A stretch of 64,000 bases of DNA. Origin: Chryseobacterium ureilyticum. GTDB lineage: Bacteria > Bacteroidota > Bacteroidia > Flavobacteriales > Weeksellaceae. The stretch is taken from NCBI RefSeq assembly GCF_900156735.1, contig NZ_FTOL01000004.1, positions 372,001 to 436,000 on the forward strand, written 5' to 3'. The first letter of the stretch is position 1. Each line of letters starts with the position of its first letter. The notes under the pieces are model-generated. The model saw only the letters and a program-made list of their open reading frames with translations, was not told the origin of the DNA and searched no databases. A program made the translations under genes and the position numbers. This document shows, in pieces, positions 45,167 through 54,533 of the stretch.

Positions 45167-45868
45167 ATGAAAACTAAAATCTACAGCTTAATTGTAGCGT
45201 TTGCTACATTGCCTCTATTCTCGCAAGTTGGGATTAACACAAGCACCCCAGCAGCAACCCTTGACGTAAATGGTACTTTAAAAGTAAGAGATACTCCAGC
45301 GGCTCCAGCTTTAACAGGGTATCAGATTTTAGGACTAAACCAGAGCACTACTCAGGTATCCACAGTAGACCCACAATTGTTAATCGCAGCCTCAAAGGTG
45401 GACCCAACCATCTATGCAGCAAAAAAAATCAACAATGTTTCCCTGCTTACACTAGGAGTTCTTGGAGACTTCAAGCCTGTTAACTTCTCTTCTACAGAGA
45501 GGACTATAGGTAGCGCTTCTTTATTTGACAATACTGGATCAGCATACGTCATACCCTCTACCGGCGTATATGCATTAACATATTCGTTCCGTTACGGAAC
45601 AGGATTGCAAGCTTCCGTACTAGCAGCAGGCTTAGGTATCGGACTCGTAAGAACCAGAGGAGGAGTAGCTACATTAATAGATTCCCGTCCATTCACAGGT
45701 GTATCCATTTTAGCAGCAGGTATAACTATATCTGATACCACTATCACTTCATTATACTCTTTTCAGGCAGATGATAGAATTACCTTTGGATTATTAGATC
45801 CAGGTGTTACTTTGACACTATTATCTTCAAGTGTTGCATCATTCTACATTTACAAGGTATCCAATTAA
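45167..45868 (+). CDS. Secreted protein with 'QVGINTSTPAATLDVNG' start
   Basis: A 233-residue exported protein. After a signal peptide (MKTKIYSLIVAFATLPLFSQ) the mature chain begins VGINTSTPAATLDVNGTLKVRD, a wording common to many surface or adhesin-like Flavobacteriia proteins. The C-terminal 130 residues are hydrophobic-glycine rich beta strands (IPSTGVYALTYSFRYGTG to SVASFYIYKVSN), like a C1q/TNF-type jelly roll. Its function is unknown; a trimeric surface protein is a guess. I start at ATG 45167; a TTG two codons earlier is less likely. It has a promoter and a strong terminator, so it is monocistronic. Confidence 0.85.
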   Translation: MKTKIYSLIVAFATLPLFSQVGINTSTPAATLDVNGTLKVRDTPAAPALTGYQILGLNQSTTQVSTVDPQLLIAASKVDPTIYAAKKINNVSLLTLGVLGDFKPVNFSSTERTIGSASLFDNTGSAYVIPSTGVYALTYSFRYGTGLQASVLAAGLGIGLVRTRGGVATLIDSRPFTGVSILAAGITISDTTITSLYSFQADDRITFGLLDPGVTLTLLSSSVASFYIYKVSN

Positions 45869-45897
45869 TAAGAACATATTGTTAGTTATCTATATCG

Positions 45898-45933
45898 TTA
45901 GCCCGTTACCATCTTGTAACGGGCTAATTTTTT
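45898..45933 (+). terminator. Terminator after the 45167 gene
   Basis: Perfect 12-bp stem TTAGCCCGTTAC/GTAACGGGCTAA (45898-45909, 45916-45927) followed by six T. Confidence 0.93.
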
Positions 45934-45979
45934 AAGAGTATATCGAACACATTTCTTTATATTTGATAAAAACTATAAA

Positions 45980-48223
45980 ATGAGTGAGTATATTGCTGTT
46001 ATACTAATTGTAGTTATTGCCATCATTTTCAATAACCTGAACACTAAAATCAGAAAACTTGAAAAAGAACTATCGGATCTGAACTCCAAAATCCGAAAAA
46101 CATCTCCAGAATCTGAAACTAGACATAAAGAAAACTTAACTAGTGAGACCATTGCTCCATCACAAACATTCAATAAGGAGACCGAACCTTATGAAATCAA
46201 TATACAGCAAGAACAAAATCCAGGATCAACACCTATTACCCACCAAAAAGACTGGCTAAATCCCATATTTGACTTTTTAAAACAAAATGCACTTACCATT
46301 ATTGGAATCTTCACATTAGTTCTAGGGATAGGTTATTTTGTTAAATATGCCATCGATAAAAACTGGATTGGAGAAACATCAAGAGCAGGAATAGGCTTTT
46401 TTACAGGCGCAGGAATTATACTCATCGGTCATTTTCTCAGAAAGAATTATAAAACATTTGCTTCCATCATAACCGGAGGAGGAATTTCGGTTTTATATTT
46501 TACCGCTACAATTGCTTTTAGAGAATATCATCTTTTTAGCCAGAACACCGCTTTTGCTATAACCACTTTGGTTACGGTAATTTCCATTATCCTATCCTAT
46601 TATTATAAAAGTGAAGTTCTTATTATATTTTCATTAATTGGAGGGTTTTCTGCTCCTCTTATGATCAGTACAGGACAAAGCAACTACCCTTTTCTTTTTA
46701 TTTATCTCACTCTTTTAAATATCGGCATGCTTGCAGTTGCCTTTCTTCAACACTGGAAAAGTGTAGGCTGGACAGCTTATATTTTCACCAGTCTTTACCT
46801 TTTTTACTGGAATACCGAACAACCTGAGCTCTTAAGTATTCTGTTTTACAGTATCAGCTATATTATTTTCTACATTTTTGCTCTGCATAATTACATCAGG
46901 AAAAGTGAACTTTCTATGTCTGATATTTTAATGCTTGTTTTAATTAATTGCTCTAGCATTCTAGGCATTACTTATGTTTTTAATGAGTTGAAATATGACC
47001 CGGTTATTATTTTCCCGATCACATTTGCAATCATTAATGGATTACTGCTTTTCAGAGAATACGGAAAAAGAAATTTCGGGGTACCCTATTCTGTTTTTAC
47101 AGGAATAACAGTGAGTCTGATTACAATAGCTGTAGCTCTGCAATTTAAGGCTCATCTTATTACAAGCGTGTGGGCAATAGAGACAACCTTACTTCTTTTC
47201 ATCTGGAAGAAAACGGGACATAAAATTTTTAAAACATGTTTTCAGCTTCTTTTCCCTCTTGTGATTTTTTCACAAACCGTCACTTGGTGTGAATATTTTA
47301 CAATTAAAAACCTCAGCATTGTATTTAATCCTGTATTTTTAACGAGTCTGGTGACTATTGTTTCAGCCGGGATTAATTTGTATCTACTTAAAAATACAGA
47401 AACGAAAACAGAAACGAAAACCGTTAGCTTTTTAGAAAATATCATTACAATAGTAAGCTACGGAATGATTTACACAGCATTACTCTTGGAGATCACCTAT
47501 CACATGAGTGCTATGCCTTGGACTGTAATTGTAAATGTAGCATTGTTATTTACCGTTTTCTATATTTTCATCTTATTAATTTTGAGAAAACAGCTGAACA
47601 TTGAAGGTGAATTTCAAAACAGCTTAATTTACTTACTTCTTTTTATAGCAACAATAAATATATCTATTTCCACTTCATTCGTCGTTACTGATATTCTATC
47701 AAAAAAACTTCACTCCGGATTTTACCTGCTTCATTTACTTCAATGGATTCCATTTATTTATATGTATCTAAAGATAATCCCATCCTCTCAATTTCATAGA
47801 TATAAAATATCTTATTGGGCTCTATCCATCGCATTGATTACTATGATAAGCTGTGAACTTCATCATACCTATGTCTTAAATCTTTCTCAAGACTATCTAA
47901 GTTCCATCAAAGTAAAAAATCATTTCAACATCCTGTATCTCCCTATAATATGGACCATTCTGGCAAGTATTTTTATTTATATCGGATTAAAAAGGGAAAT
48001 TAAAGAATACTATAAGATAGGATTTGCCTTACTTGGGCTTATGATCTTAAAACTTTACGGTTATGATGTCTGGCAGATGGACAATATTTCAAAAATAAGT
48101 GCATTTATAGTGTTGGGAGTTATCCTGTTATTAAGCTCATTCACTTTTCAACGTCTTAAAAATATTATCAAAAATATGGTTGACAAGAAAGAAAACAGTG
48201 ATGAAAAAACAGATATAAAATGA
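45980..48223 (+). CDS. DUF2339 multi-pass membrane protein
   Basis: A 747-residue protein. A short N-terminal membrane helix is followed by a coiled-coil (about 18-45, NNLNTKIRKLEKELSDLNSK) and a disordered acidic linker. From about residue 95 there are more than 20 hydrophobic segments. The family mark is ALTIIGIFTLVLGIGYFVKYAIDKNWIGETSRAGIGFFTG, followed by GGGISVLYFTATIAFREYHLF. DUF2339 proteins are widespread in Bacteroidota and Proteobacteria with no established function. The coiled-coil suggests oligomers. Confidence 0.9.
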   Translation: MSEYIAVILIVVIAIIFNNLNTKIRKLEKELSDLNSKIRKTSPESETRHKENLTSETIAPSQTFNKETEPYEINIQQEQNPGSTPITHQKDWLNPIFDFLKQNALTIIGIFTLVLGIGYFVKYAIDKNWIGETSRAGIGFFTGAGIILIGHFLRKNYKTFASIITGGGISVLYFTATIAFREYHLFSQNTAFAITTLVTVISIILSYYYKSEVLIIFSLIGGFSAPLMISTGQSNYPFLFIYLTLLNIGMLAVAFLQHWKSVGWTAYIFTSLYLFYWNTEQPELLSILFYSISYIIFYIFALHNYIRKSELSMSDILMLVLINCSSILGITYVFNELKYDPVIIFPITFAIINGLLLFREYGKRNFGVPYSVFTGITVSLITIAVALQFKAHLITSVWAIETTLLLFIWKKTGHKIFKTCFQLLFPLVIFSQTVTWCEYFTIKNLSIVFNPVFLTSLVTIVSAGINLYLLKNTETKTETKTVSFLENIITIVSYGMIYTALLLEITYHMSAMPWTVIVNVALLFTVFYIFILLILRKQLNIEGEFQNSLIYLLLFIATINISISTSFVVTDILSKKLHSGFYLLHLLQWIPFIYMYLKIIPSSQFHRYKISYWALSIALITMISCELHHTYVLNLSQDYLSSIKVKNHFNILYLPIIWTILASIFIYIGLKREIKEYYKIGFALLGLMILKLYGYDVWQMDNISKISAFIVLGVILLLSSFTFQRLKNIIKNMVDKKENSDEKTDIK

Positions 48224-48331
48224 TAATAAAAACTATTTTATAAATAAAATTTAAAACATATTTAGATTTGATTCACATTTTATAAAAAATAACTATATTT
48301 ATCACGTTTTTAACAGTTACATATTCTGATT

Positions 48332-48754
48332 ATGAAGAAATTAATCTATACTTTTTTAATCCTTTCGTCTGCAACGTTATTTGCTCAGAAAAAACTTGCG
48401 GTTGCCGGTGATATTATTGGAACAACAGAGCTATTCGATTCAGAGAAAAAAGCAATGCATCTTTCGAAAACCTATACCAGCGCAGCAAATCTTCCTGTAA
48501 ATCTGCAAAAGTTCAGTACTGCATTTCCTCAAGGAATCACGGAATATAAATTCAAAAACGGAGGTCTTGGAAGGGATAAATTAACGTTTCAACAAATCAA
48601 CAGACAGTACAATATTCCAGAAAACAATACGGTTTTTCTTGACGGACATGAATTCACAGATGCAAAAACTCAAATATTTGCAGAAATCGTAGGAAAAATA
48701 GAAGTTAAAGACTACAATGGCAATAAAACACTGTACATTTCTACAAGCAACTAA
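48332..48754 (+). CDS. Hypothetical secreted protein, 140 residues
   Basis: Not recognised. It has a signal peptide ending TLFAQ, and a mature part of about 120 residues (KKLAVAGDIIGTTELFDSEKKAMHLSKTYTSAANL and so on) with alternating charged and hydrophobic residues and no cysteine. A periplasmic beta-rich fold is plausible. No promoter of strict consensus lies in the AT-rich 108-base gap before it. It is convergent with rarA, sharing a hairpin terminator. Confidence 0.75.
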   Translation: MKKLIYTFLILSSATLFAQKKLAVAGDIIGTTELFDSEKKAMHLSKTYTSAANLPVNLQKFSTAFPQGITEYKFKNGGLGRDKLTFQQINRQYNIPENNTVFLDGHEFTDAKTQIFAEIVGKIEVKDYNGNKTLYISTSN

Positions 48755-48770
48755 TTGCTGATACAAATAA

Positions 48771-48805
48771 AAAAGGATACGGTTTTTACCATATCCTTTT
48801 ATTTT
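48771..48805 (+). terminator. Bidirectional terminator between the 48332 gene and rarA
   Basis: AAAAGGATACGG, TTTTTA loop, CCATATCCTTTT (one A-C mismatch), then ATTTTT. Placed 17 bases after the upstream stop and touching the rarA stop codon on the other strand. Confidence 0.8.
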
Positions 48806-50082
48806 TAATATTTATTAGACCATTTTTTCTTCAGCTCTTCATAAATTTTCTTTTCTGTAGCATTATTTCCCGGCTCGTATAATTTTATATTTCGGATCTC
48901 TTCCGGGAGAAAATCCTGCTCTACAAAATTCCCTTCATAGGAATGAGCATATTTATATTCCTTTCCATAATCAAGATCTTTCATCAGCTTTGTAGGTGCA
49001 TTTCTTAAATGAAGCGGAACAGGAAGATTTCCGGTTTGTTTTACCAGCGCCAATGCTTCATTGATTGCCATATATGCAGAATTACTTTTTGGAGAAACCG
49101 CAAGATAGACCGCCGTTTCACTCAATATAATCCTTGCTTCGGGATTTCCGATTACATTCACAGCCTGAAAACAATTATTCGCAATCATCAGTGCATTCGG
49201 ATTTGCCAATCCTATATCTTCAGCAGCAAGGATCAGCATTCTTCTTGCAATAAACTTAATATCTTCACCTCCGGCAATCATTCTCGCTAACCAATATACA
49301 GCTCCATTCGGGTCACTTCCACGCATAGATTTGATAAAAGCAGAAATAATATCATAATGTTGCTCACCATTTTTATCATAAAGTGCCATTGTTTCCTGAA
49401 GAACTTCCAAAACATCGGAATTAAGAATTTCTTTCGTATCTGAATTTTTATATTGGTTTAAAACCAGTTCTACAGAATTGATCAGTTTTCTGGCATCCCC
49501 ACCGGAATATTGAATTAAAGCTTCATTCTCAAGAATTTTAAAATCGGTTCCTTCATCTTTATTGTATCTTTCAGAAGCAATATCAATAAGCTCTTCCAGT
49601 TTTTCATAGCTTAAAGCTTTTAAAATATAAACCTGACTTCTCGACAGCAGAGCAGAAACTACTTCAAAGCTGGGGTTTTCTGTAGTGGCACCAATTAAAA
49701 CAATCCATCCTTTTTCTACAGCATGCAAAAGTGAATCTTGCTGAGATTTATTGAATCTGTGAATTTCATCAATGAATAAAATAGGTGATTTTCCGGAAAA
49801 CAAATTCTGTTTTTTAGCATCTTCAATCACATCACGGACATCTTTTACTCCAGAAGAAACAGCTGAAAGTTTATAGAATTTCCTTCCCGACTGTTCTGAA
49901 ATGATTTCCGCCAATGTAGTTTTTCCGGTTCCAGGAGGTCCCCAAAAGATGAGGGAATTCAAGGTATTATTATCAATCATTTTTCTGATTGTTCCTTTTT
50001 CTCCGGTAAGATGTTCCTGTCCCAAAACTTCATCGAGAGTTTTAGGTCTTAATTTTTCGGCTAATGGAATATTTTGATTCAA
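48805..50082 (-). CDS. rarA: Replication-associated recombination protein A (RarA/MgsA AAA+ ATPase)
   Basis: A 425-residue clamp-loader-like ATPase that acts at stalled replication forks. It shows Walker A WGPPGTGKTTLAE, Walker B ILFIDEIHRFNKSQQD, and sensor region LIGATTENPSFEVVSALLSRSQ. The C-terminal RarA part has SFIKSMRGSDPNGA-type text here as AFIKSMRGSDPNGAVYWLARM and APTKLMKDLDYGKEYKYAH. The start is a TTG at 50082 (MNQNIPLAEKLRPKTLDEVLGQ); no ATG lies at a sensible place. A possible promoter is TAAATTTG at 50137-50144. Confidence 0.95.
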   Translation of the reverse strand: MNQNIPLAEKLRPKTLDEVLGQEHLTGEKGTIRKMIDNNTLNSLIFWGPPGTGKTTLAEIISEQSGRKFYKLSAVSSGVKDVRDVIEDAKKQNLFSGKSPILFIDEIHRFNKSQQDSLLHAVEKGWIVLIGATTENPSFEVVSALLSRSQVYILKALSYEKLEELIDIASERYNKDEGTDFKILENEALIQYSGGDARKLINSVELVLNQYKNSDTKEILNSDVLEVLQETMALYDKNGEQHYDIISAFIKSMRGSDPNGAVYWLARMIAGGEDIKFIARRMLILAAEDIGLANPNALMIANNCFQAVNVIGNPEARIILSETAVYLAVSPKSNSAYMAINEALALVKQTGNLPVPLHLRNAPTKLMKDLDYGKEYKYAHSYEGNFVEQDFLPEEIRNIKLYEPGNNATEKKIYEELKKKWSNKY

Positions 50083-50136
50083 GATACTTTATTTTTAAAG
50101 GTCAATATTCAGATTTCTGAGGTCTGAAACTTCTAA

Positions 50137-50144
50137 CAAATTTA
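50137..50144 (-). promoter_or_regulatory. Possible promoter -7 element for rarA
   Basis: TAAATTTG on the minus strand, 54 bases before the TTG start. It fits TAnnTTTG but lies in AT-rich DNA without a clear -33 partner. Confidence 0.45.
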
Positions 50145-50167
50145 AACTAATTTTCATTTTTTTACCC

Positions 50168-50175
50168 TATTTTTG
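50168..50175 (+). promoter_or_regulatory. Promoter -7 element for yidD-lgt
   Basis: TATTTTTGC, exact match. It ends 7 bases before the TTG start of yidD, which rules out any start further upstream. Confidence 0.65.
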
Positions 50176-50182
50176 CATTGTT

Positions 50183-50434
50183 TTGAAACTTACATTCAAT
50201 AAAATCATTACATTTCCTTTGGTAATTTTGATAAAATTTTACCAATGGTTCATCTCGCCCTTACTTCCTAAAAACTGCCGCTACGAACCTACCTGCTCAC
50301 ATTATATGATAGAATCATTACGGGTGCATGGTATATTTAAAGGGTTATGGCTGGGCACCAAAAGGATTTTAAGATGTCATCCTTGGGGAGGAAGCGGTTA
50401 CGACCCTGTTCCACCCAAGCATAAAAATCAGTAA
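50183..50434 (+). CDS. yidD: Membrane protein insertion efficiency factor YidD
   Basis: An 83-residue protein that assists YidC-dependent insertion of inner-membrane proteins. The family core is complete: [31 protein letters not shown], then [24 protein letters not shown], with three conserved cysteines. The start is TTG at 50183, giving [11 protein letters not shown], and is fixed by the promoter just upstream. It lies 23 bases before lgt, so two envelope-assembly genes share a transcript. Confidence 0.95.
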   Translation: MKLTFNKIITFPLVILIKFYQWFISPLLPKNCRYEPTCSHYMIESLRVHGIFKGLWLGTKRILRCHPWGGSGYDPVPPKHKNQ

Positions 50435-50457
50435 TAAACTATTAAATCAATAGAAAA

Positions 50458-51726
50458 ATGAGTAATATTTTTTTCAGAATTTACCTCGTCATGTTTGCGT
50501 TGGTCACTCAATTCCTTTTTGCACAGGAATATCCCGGAGGCTTATCTAATGGGACTTTAGATGTCAACGGAAATAATGTTCCTGTAAAAATCTATTCCAC
50601 AGCAGAGTTTGGAGACCTTAACGCTTTCCCAGACAGACAAATCAAAGATAATGTTCTGGTTATTTTAAATGAATCAAATTTTGAGCCTACCTATTATAAT
50701 TACACGGCTTCAATTTTAACAAAGTTTCATGATTCCAACTACCAGTTTTTTGATAAAAATTTCAAATTAATCAATACTCCGGTTAACAAAGAGAATATTA
50801 CTACATTCAAATATGCTGTAAAATCTTCAAAACCTATCATTGATTCTGATAAAGTAGAGCTTAAAACTTCTTTTAAAATCTGGGACCCATCAAAAGGTAT
50901 TCAATTGGGACCTGTTACGCTGCATTTTTATAGTTTAATGTTTGTCTTTGCTTTTGGTTTCGGATATATTTTAATGTCCAGAATCTTTAAAATTGATAAT
51001 GTTAACCAAAAGTACCTGGAGCCTCTTTTCACATGGACTTTGATAGGAACAATCCTTGGGGCGAGACTAGGACACGTTATTTTCTATCAGCCTGAATTAT
51101 TCAAAGAAGACTTCTGGAGTGTATTTTTGCCAATCAGCACAAAAAATGGATTAAAATTCACAGGATTTTCCGGATTAGCGAGCCATGGAGCAACCATTGC
51201 ATTGATCCTTACCACGCTTTATTACTCTTACAAAATCATTAAGAAAAATCCTTTTTGGGTATATGACAGATTGGGTATTGTAGTTGCCTTAGGTGGAGCA
51301 TTTGTAAGAATGGGGAACTTTTTCAATTCTGAAATTGTAGGAAAACCAGCAGATCCAAACTCTCCGTTCGCATTACTTTTCCCGCAACAAAGCAGTGAAT
51401 ACGGCCTTACCGTACCACGTTACCCAAGCCAGTTATTTGAGGCAGTAGGCTACGTTGCATTGTTCATTTTATTATGGATACTATATAGAAAAACGAATAA
51501 GAAATACCAGCAAGGTTGGTTATTTGGATTGTTCTTTATTATTCTTTGGGCAATCAGATTCTTTGTTGAATTTCTTAAAGAGCCTCAGGGAGACGAGTTT
51601 ATTCAGATGGGCGGTTTAAATACAGGACAGATCCTTTCTATTCCGTTTATGATTGCAGGAGTTGTGATCATGATTATCTCTAAAAAGTTTATCATTACTG
51701 AAGAACAAAATGAGAAACCTGAATAA
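50458..51726 (+). CDS. lgt: Prolipoprotein diacylglyceryl transferase with secreted N-terminal extension
   Basis: Transfers diacylglycerol to the lipobox cysteine of prelipoproteins, which this lineage needs for SusD and SusE. The Lgt core starts near residue 141 (IWDPSKGIQLGPVTLHFYSL). It keeps GARLGHVIFYQPE, SGLASHGATIA (the SHG loop), VRMGNFFNSEIVG with the essential Arg and Asn, PRYPSQLFEA and AIRFFVEFLKEPQG. Unusually, 140 residues precede it: a signal-like segment (1-22, ending LFAQ) and a soluble segment of unknown fold. Total length is 422, against about 290 for E. coli Lgt. Confidence 0.94.
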   Translation: MSNIFFRIYLVMFALVTQFLFAQEYPGGLSNGTLDVNGNNVPVKIYSTAEFGDLNAFPDRQIKDNVLVILNESNFEPTYYNYTASILTKFHDSNYQFFDKNFKLINTPVNKENITTFKYAVKSSKPIIDSDKVELKTSFKIWDPSKGIQLGPVTLHFYSLMFVFAFGFGYILMSRIFKIDNVNQKYLEPLFTWTLIGTILGARLGHVIFYQPELFKEDFWSVFLPISTKNGLKFTGFSGLASHGATIALILTTLYYSYKIIKKNPFWVYDRLGIVVALGGAFVRMGNFFNSEIVGKPADPNSPFALLFPQQSSEYGLTVPRYPSQLFEAVGYVALFILLWILYRKTNKKYQQGWLFGLFFIILWAIRFFVEFLKEPQGDEFIQMGGLNTGQILSIPFMIAGVVIMIISKKFIITEEQNEKPE

Positions 51727-51750
51727 TTAAAATCTTAGATTTATTAAAAT

Positions 51751-51794
51751 AAGAAAAAGGCAAATCTGTATTACTACAAATTTGCCTTTTTCTT
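51751..51794 (+). terminator. Bidirectional terminator after lgt
   Basis: Perfect 15-bp stem AAGAAAAAGGCAAAT/ATTTGCCTTTTTCTT (51751-51765, 51780-51794). Shared by lgt and the convergent isochorismatase-like gene. Confidence 0.9.
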
Positions 51795-51804
51795 ATAAGT
51801 TTAC

Positions 51805-52452
51805 TTACTTATTGTTTTGCAACGCAACCTCTTGTGCTTTTACATGACTTTCTATCAACGCTTGATAATTAGGCATAACTAATGTTAAAATTTGAGCATA
51901 TTCGGAAGCTACTCCAAAATCCTTATCCCAAGTTTTAAGAACTTCACTAATTACAGCAGCTGTACTGATAGGAATAACGTTTGCCATTTGCAATCTATTC
52001 ATCGTAATGTGAGTTGACCAAGTACTCATATCACCCGATGCATCAATAACAGCAAACACTTCATACCCCTCAGCAACAGCTGAAATTGCAGGAAATGCTA
52101 CACAAATACTTGTTAAAACTCCAGCTATGATTAATTTCTTTTTTCCTGTTGCTCTTACAGCCTCTGCGAAATCAGCATTATCCCAAGCATTAACCTCTCC
52201 CTTACGTCCTATATATTTTGTATGAGGGGCTAATTTTTGTATCTCCGGCATTAAAGGTCCATTAGGTCCACTAGGTTCAGATGCTGTTGCTATTACAGGG
52301 ATATTTTCCAAAGCTGCTAATCTTGCCAAAGCTGAAACATTATTTCTCAATGTTTGTACTTCAATGTCTTTTACAGTTTGAAAAAGTCCACTTTGATGAT
52401 CTATAAGTAAAATAGCCACATCATCATAATTGATTCTTGTTAATTTTTCCAT
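51805..52452 (-). CDS. Isochorismatase-like cysteine hydrolase (YcaC type)
   Basis: A 215-residue member of the isochorismatase-like superfamily. The catalytic aspartate is in AILLIDHQSGLF, and the nucleophilic cysteine in AGVLTSICVAFPAISAVAEGYEVFAV, with VNAWDNADFAEAVRATGKKKLIIAG between. The wording is closest to YcaC, an octameric hydrolase of unknown substrate. No siderophore or enterobactin genes adjoin it, so an isochorismate role is unlikely. A 356-base gap lies upstream. Confidence 0.9.
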   Translation of the reverse strand: MEKLTRINYDDVAILLIDHQSGLFQTVKDIEVQTLRNNVSALARLAALENIPVIATASEPSGPNGPLMPEIQKLAPHTKYIGRKGEVNAWDNADFAEAVRATGKKKLIIAGVLTSICVAFPAISAVAEGYEVFAVIDASGDMSTWSTHITMNRLQMANVIPISTAAVISEVLKTWDKDFGVASEYAQILTLVMPNYQALIESHVKAQEVALQNNK

Positions 52453-52808
52453 CTTGTTCTAAAATTGTATATATTAAATATTAAGCAAACACTTTTAATA
52501 TTTGCAGTTTTCATCATTTATTCTGAAAAGAATGTTTATCAATAACAACCTCTTCTTATTAAAGGAAATAACCAAATTCTTCCTTTAGAAATTCAGAGTA
52601 ACATTTTGCTATACAAATTTAATAAAAATAAAAAAAACACACGTTTTTCAATACAGAACACAACAAACAATAGCTAAAAATAATAAAATACTCAATTTAA
52701 AGGTAAAAAATTAATCATTTTGTTATTTTTAAAAAAAACAAAAATCAGGAAAGCATAAAGTAAATGTGATAAAAAGTAAACAGACACATTTGTTTTTCAC
52801 TCTTTCCC
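52453..52808. other. Intergenic region, 356 bases, no gene
   Basis: AT-rich leader region of the isochorismatase-like gene. A minus-strand TAAATTTG at 52614-52621 may be its promoter, giving a leader of about 155 bases. That leader would carry the hairpin AAAGGAA/TTCCTTT (52561-52567, 52580-52586). The half next to nnr shows nothing beyond A-rich low complexity. Confidence 0.5.
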
Positions 52809-54326
52809 TCATAAACTTTTGGTAAGTCGCTTATTTAAATCAATAAAAACATTTCCAAATTCATCAATAACCTGCATAGGAAGCATAGATTCTTTTGAAT
52901 GCTTTTCAGCAGTAAGATCAGCAGCTTTTCCATGTAACCAGACACCTAAAATACAGGCATTTTTCGCTGAATAGCCCTGTGCTAAAAGAGAAGTTAAAAT
53001 TCCAGTGAGGACATCTCCACTTCCTCCTTTCGCCAACCCGGCATTTCCTGTTATATTATAGAAAACCTCTCCTTCCGGTGTAATAACCTTCGTATGATGA
53101 TCTTTCAGTACGATATAAATTTTGAGTTCTTTTGCCTTCTCCCTTGCCAATTCCAACCTTTTGAAAGAGTCTTTTGTTTTTCCAAATAATCTCTCAAATT
53201 CTTTCGGATGAGGAGTAATAATTGACTTTTCAGGAATTAAATTTTTGTTTTCCTCATCTTTGGAAATAATATTCAAGGCATCGGCATCCAGCACCAATGG
53301 ATTTGAATAATTTCTAAGAAAACTTAAAAGACCTTTTGCCGTATTTTCATCAGTTCCCAAACCGGGACCAATACCAATAGTCATTTTTTCTTCAATAGTA
53401 AATTTTTCAACAATTTTTTCGCCTGCTTCTATAAACATGGCTTCAGGACAAGAGGTTTGTAATATCTCATAACCGCATTTGGGTGCTATTGTAAAAGTAA
53501 GTCCCGCTCCGGTTTTTAAAGCGGATTTTGTAGCCAGAACCGCAGCTCCTATTTTTCCGTAACTCCCACCAATAATAACAGCCTTGCCATAAGTTCCTTT
53601 ATGTGAAAAATCATTTCTGGGCTTGAATAGAGATTCGATAAGGTCATCATCAATAACAAAATATTTTGTTTCTGTAGAGTCTTGATATTTCTTACTTAAA
53701 TTAATATCCAGTATAATTACTTTTCCCGTATAAATTCCAGCTTCTGGATGAAGAAAACTTCTTTTCCAGCATTGAAAGCTTAAAGTATAATTGGCTTTTA
53801 AAATAACAGAATTTTCATCTAGGATTTGATCTATAAACAAACCGGAAGGTACATCAATTGATATTTTAATATTTTTCTTTGTGTTGAGATACTCTATAAG
53901 TTCTTTATATTCACCATTCAATGGTCGGGATAACCCTGTTCCAAAAAGGGCATCAATAATTATTGTTTTGTCATCAAAACTATATTGTTCTACCTGATTG
54001 AAATTCCGAACTGAAACTCCTGAAATATCGGCAAGTCTTTTAAAGTTAATATATGCATCTTGTGAAAATTTACCTTTAGGATCATTAACAAATACATCTA
54101 CATCAAAACCTTTAAGATAAAGCATTCTTGCAACAGCGAATCCATCCCCGCCATTGTTGCCTTTACCACAAAATAGAACTATTTTTCTATGATTTTTAGA
54201 GTTCTCATTTATCCAGTTTGCTACAGCATTGGAAGCTCTTTCCATCAATAGGACTGAAGCAATAGGTTCATAAGAGATGGTAAATTCATCCCAATTACGA
54301 ATTTGTTCTGCAGTAAAAATTTTCAT
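52809..54326 (-). CDS. nnr: Bifunctional NAD(P)H-hydrate epimerase / ADP-dependent dehydratase
   Basis: Repairs damaged NAD(P)H hydrates. The 505-residue protein has an N-terminal YjeF_N epimerase domain (about 1-215; CGKGNNGGDGFAVARML, IDALFGTGLSRPL, SIDVPSGLF). The C-terminal ribokinase-like dehydratase domain (about 225-500) shows SHKGTYGKAVIIGGSYGKIGAAVL, ITPHPKEFERL and the catalytic GNAGLAKGGSGDVLTGI. Both active sites look intact. It is a lone gene, divergent from mscL across a 245-base gap. Confidence 0.95.
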   Translation of the reverse strand: MKIFTAEQIRNWDEFTISYEPIASVLLMERASNAVANWINENSKNHRKIVLFCGKGNNGGDGFAVARMLYLKGFDVDVFVNDPKGKFSQDAYINFKRLADISGVSVRNFNQVEQYSFDDKTIIIDALFGTGLSRPLNGEYKELIEYLNTKKNIKISIDVPSGLFIDQILDENSVILKANYTLSFQCWKRSFLHPEAGIYTGKVIILDINLSKKYQDSTETKYFVIDDDLIESLFKPRNDFSHKGTYGKAVIIGGSYGKIGAAVLATKSALKTGAGLTFTIAPKCGYEILQTSCPEAMFIEAGEKIVEKFTIEEKMTIGIGPGLGTDENTAKGLLSFLRNYSNPLVLDADALNIISKDEENKNLIPEKSIITPHPKEFERLFGKTKDSFKRLELAREKAKELKIYIVLKDHHTKVITPEGEVFYNITGNAGLAKGGSGDVLTGILTSLLAQGYSAKNACILGVWLHGKAADLTAEKHSKESMLPMQVIDEFGNVFIDLNKRLTKSL

Positions 54327-54384
54327 AGGTAATATGGGTTTTGAACAGGTTATAAAAGAAATCTAATTATAGCAATACCTCTAT

Positions 54385-54427
54385 AATAAAATACAACTAC
54401 ATCATTAAACAAAATAAAATACAACTA
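54385..54427 (+). repeat. Two 15-bp direct repeats between nnr and mscL
   Basis: AATAAAATACAACTA occurs exactly at 54385-54399 and 54413-54427, a period of 28 bases, in the divergent promoter region. It could be a paired protein-binding site or a slipped AT-rich repeat. Confidence 0.6.
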
Positions 54428-54533
54428 TAAAGTTACATTTTTCATTAAAATAAATCATATTGATTCAAGTTAACAATCTGCTTAATTGGAATAAAAAACG
54501 ACAAAAGTTTATGTTTTTTACATTTTTTAATTA

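Noticed and set aside
51805..52452. Isochorismatase of a catecholate siderophore pathway
   Set aside because: The sequence is YcaC-like and no other siderophore gene adjoins it.
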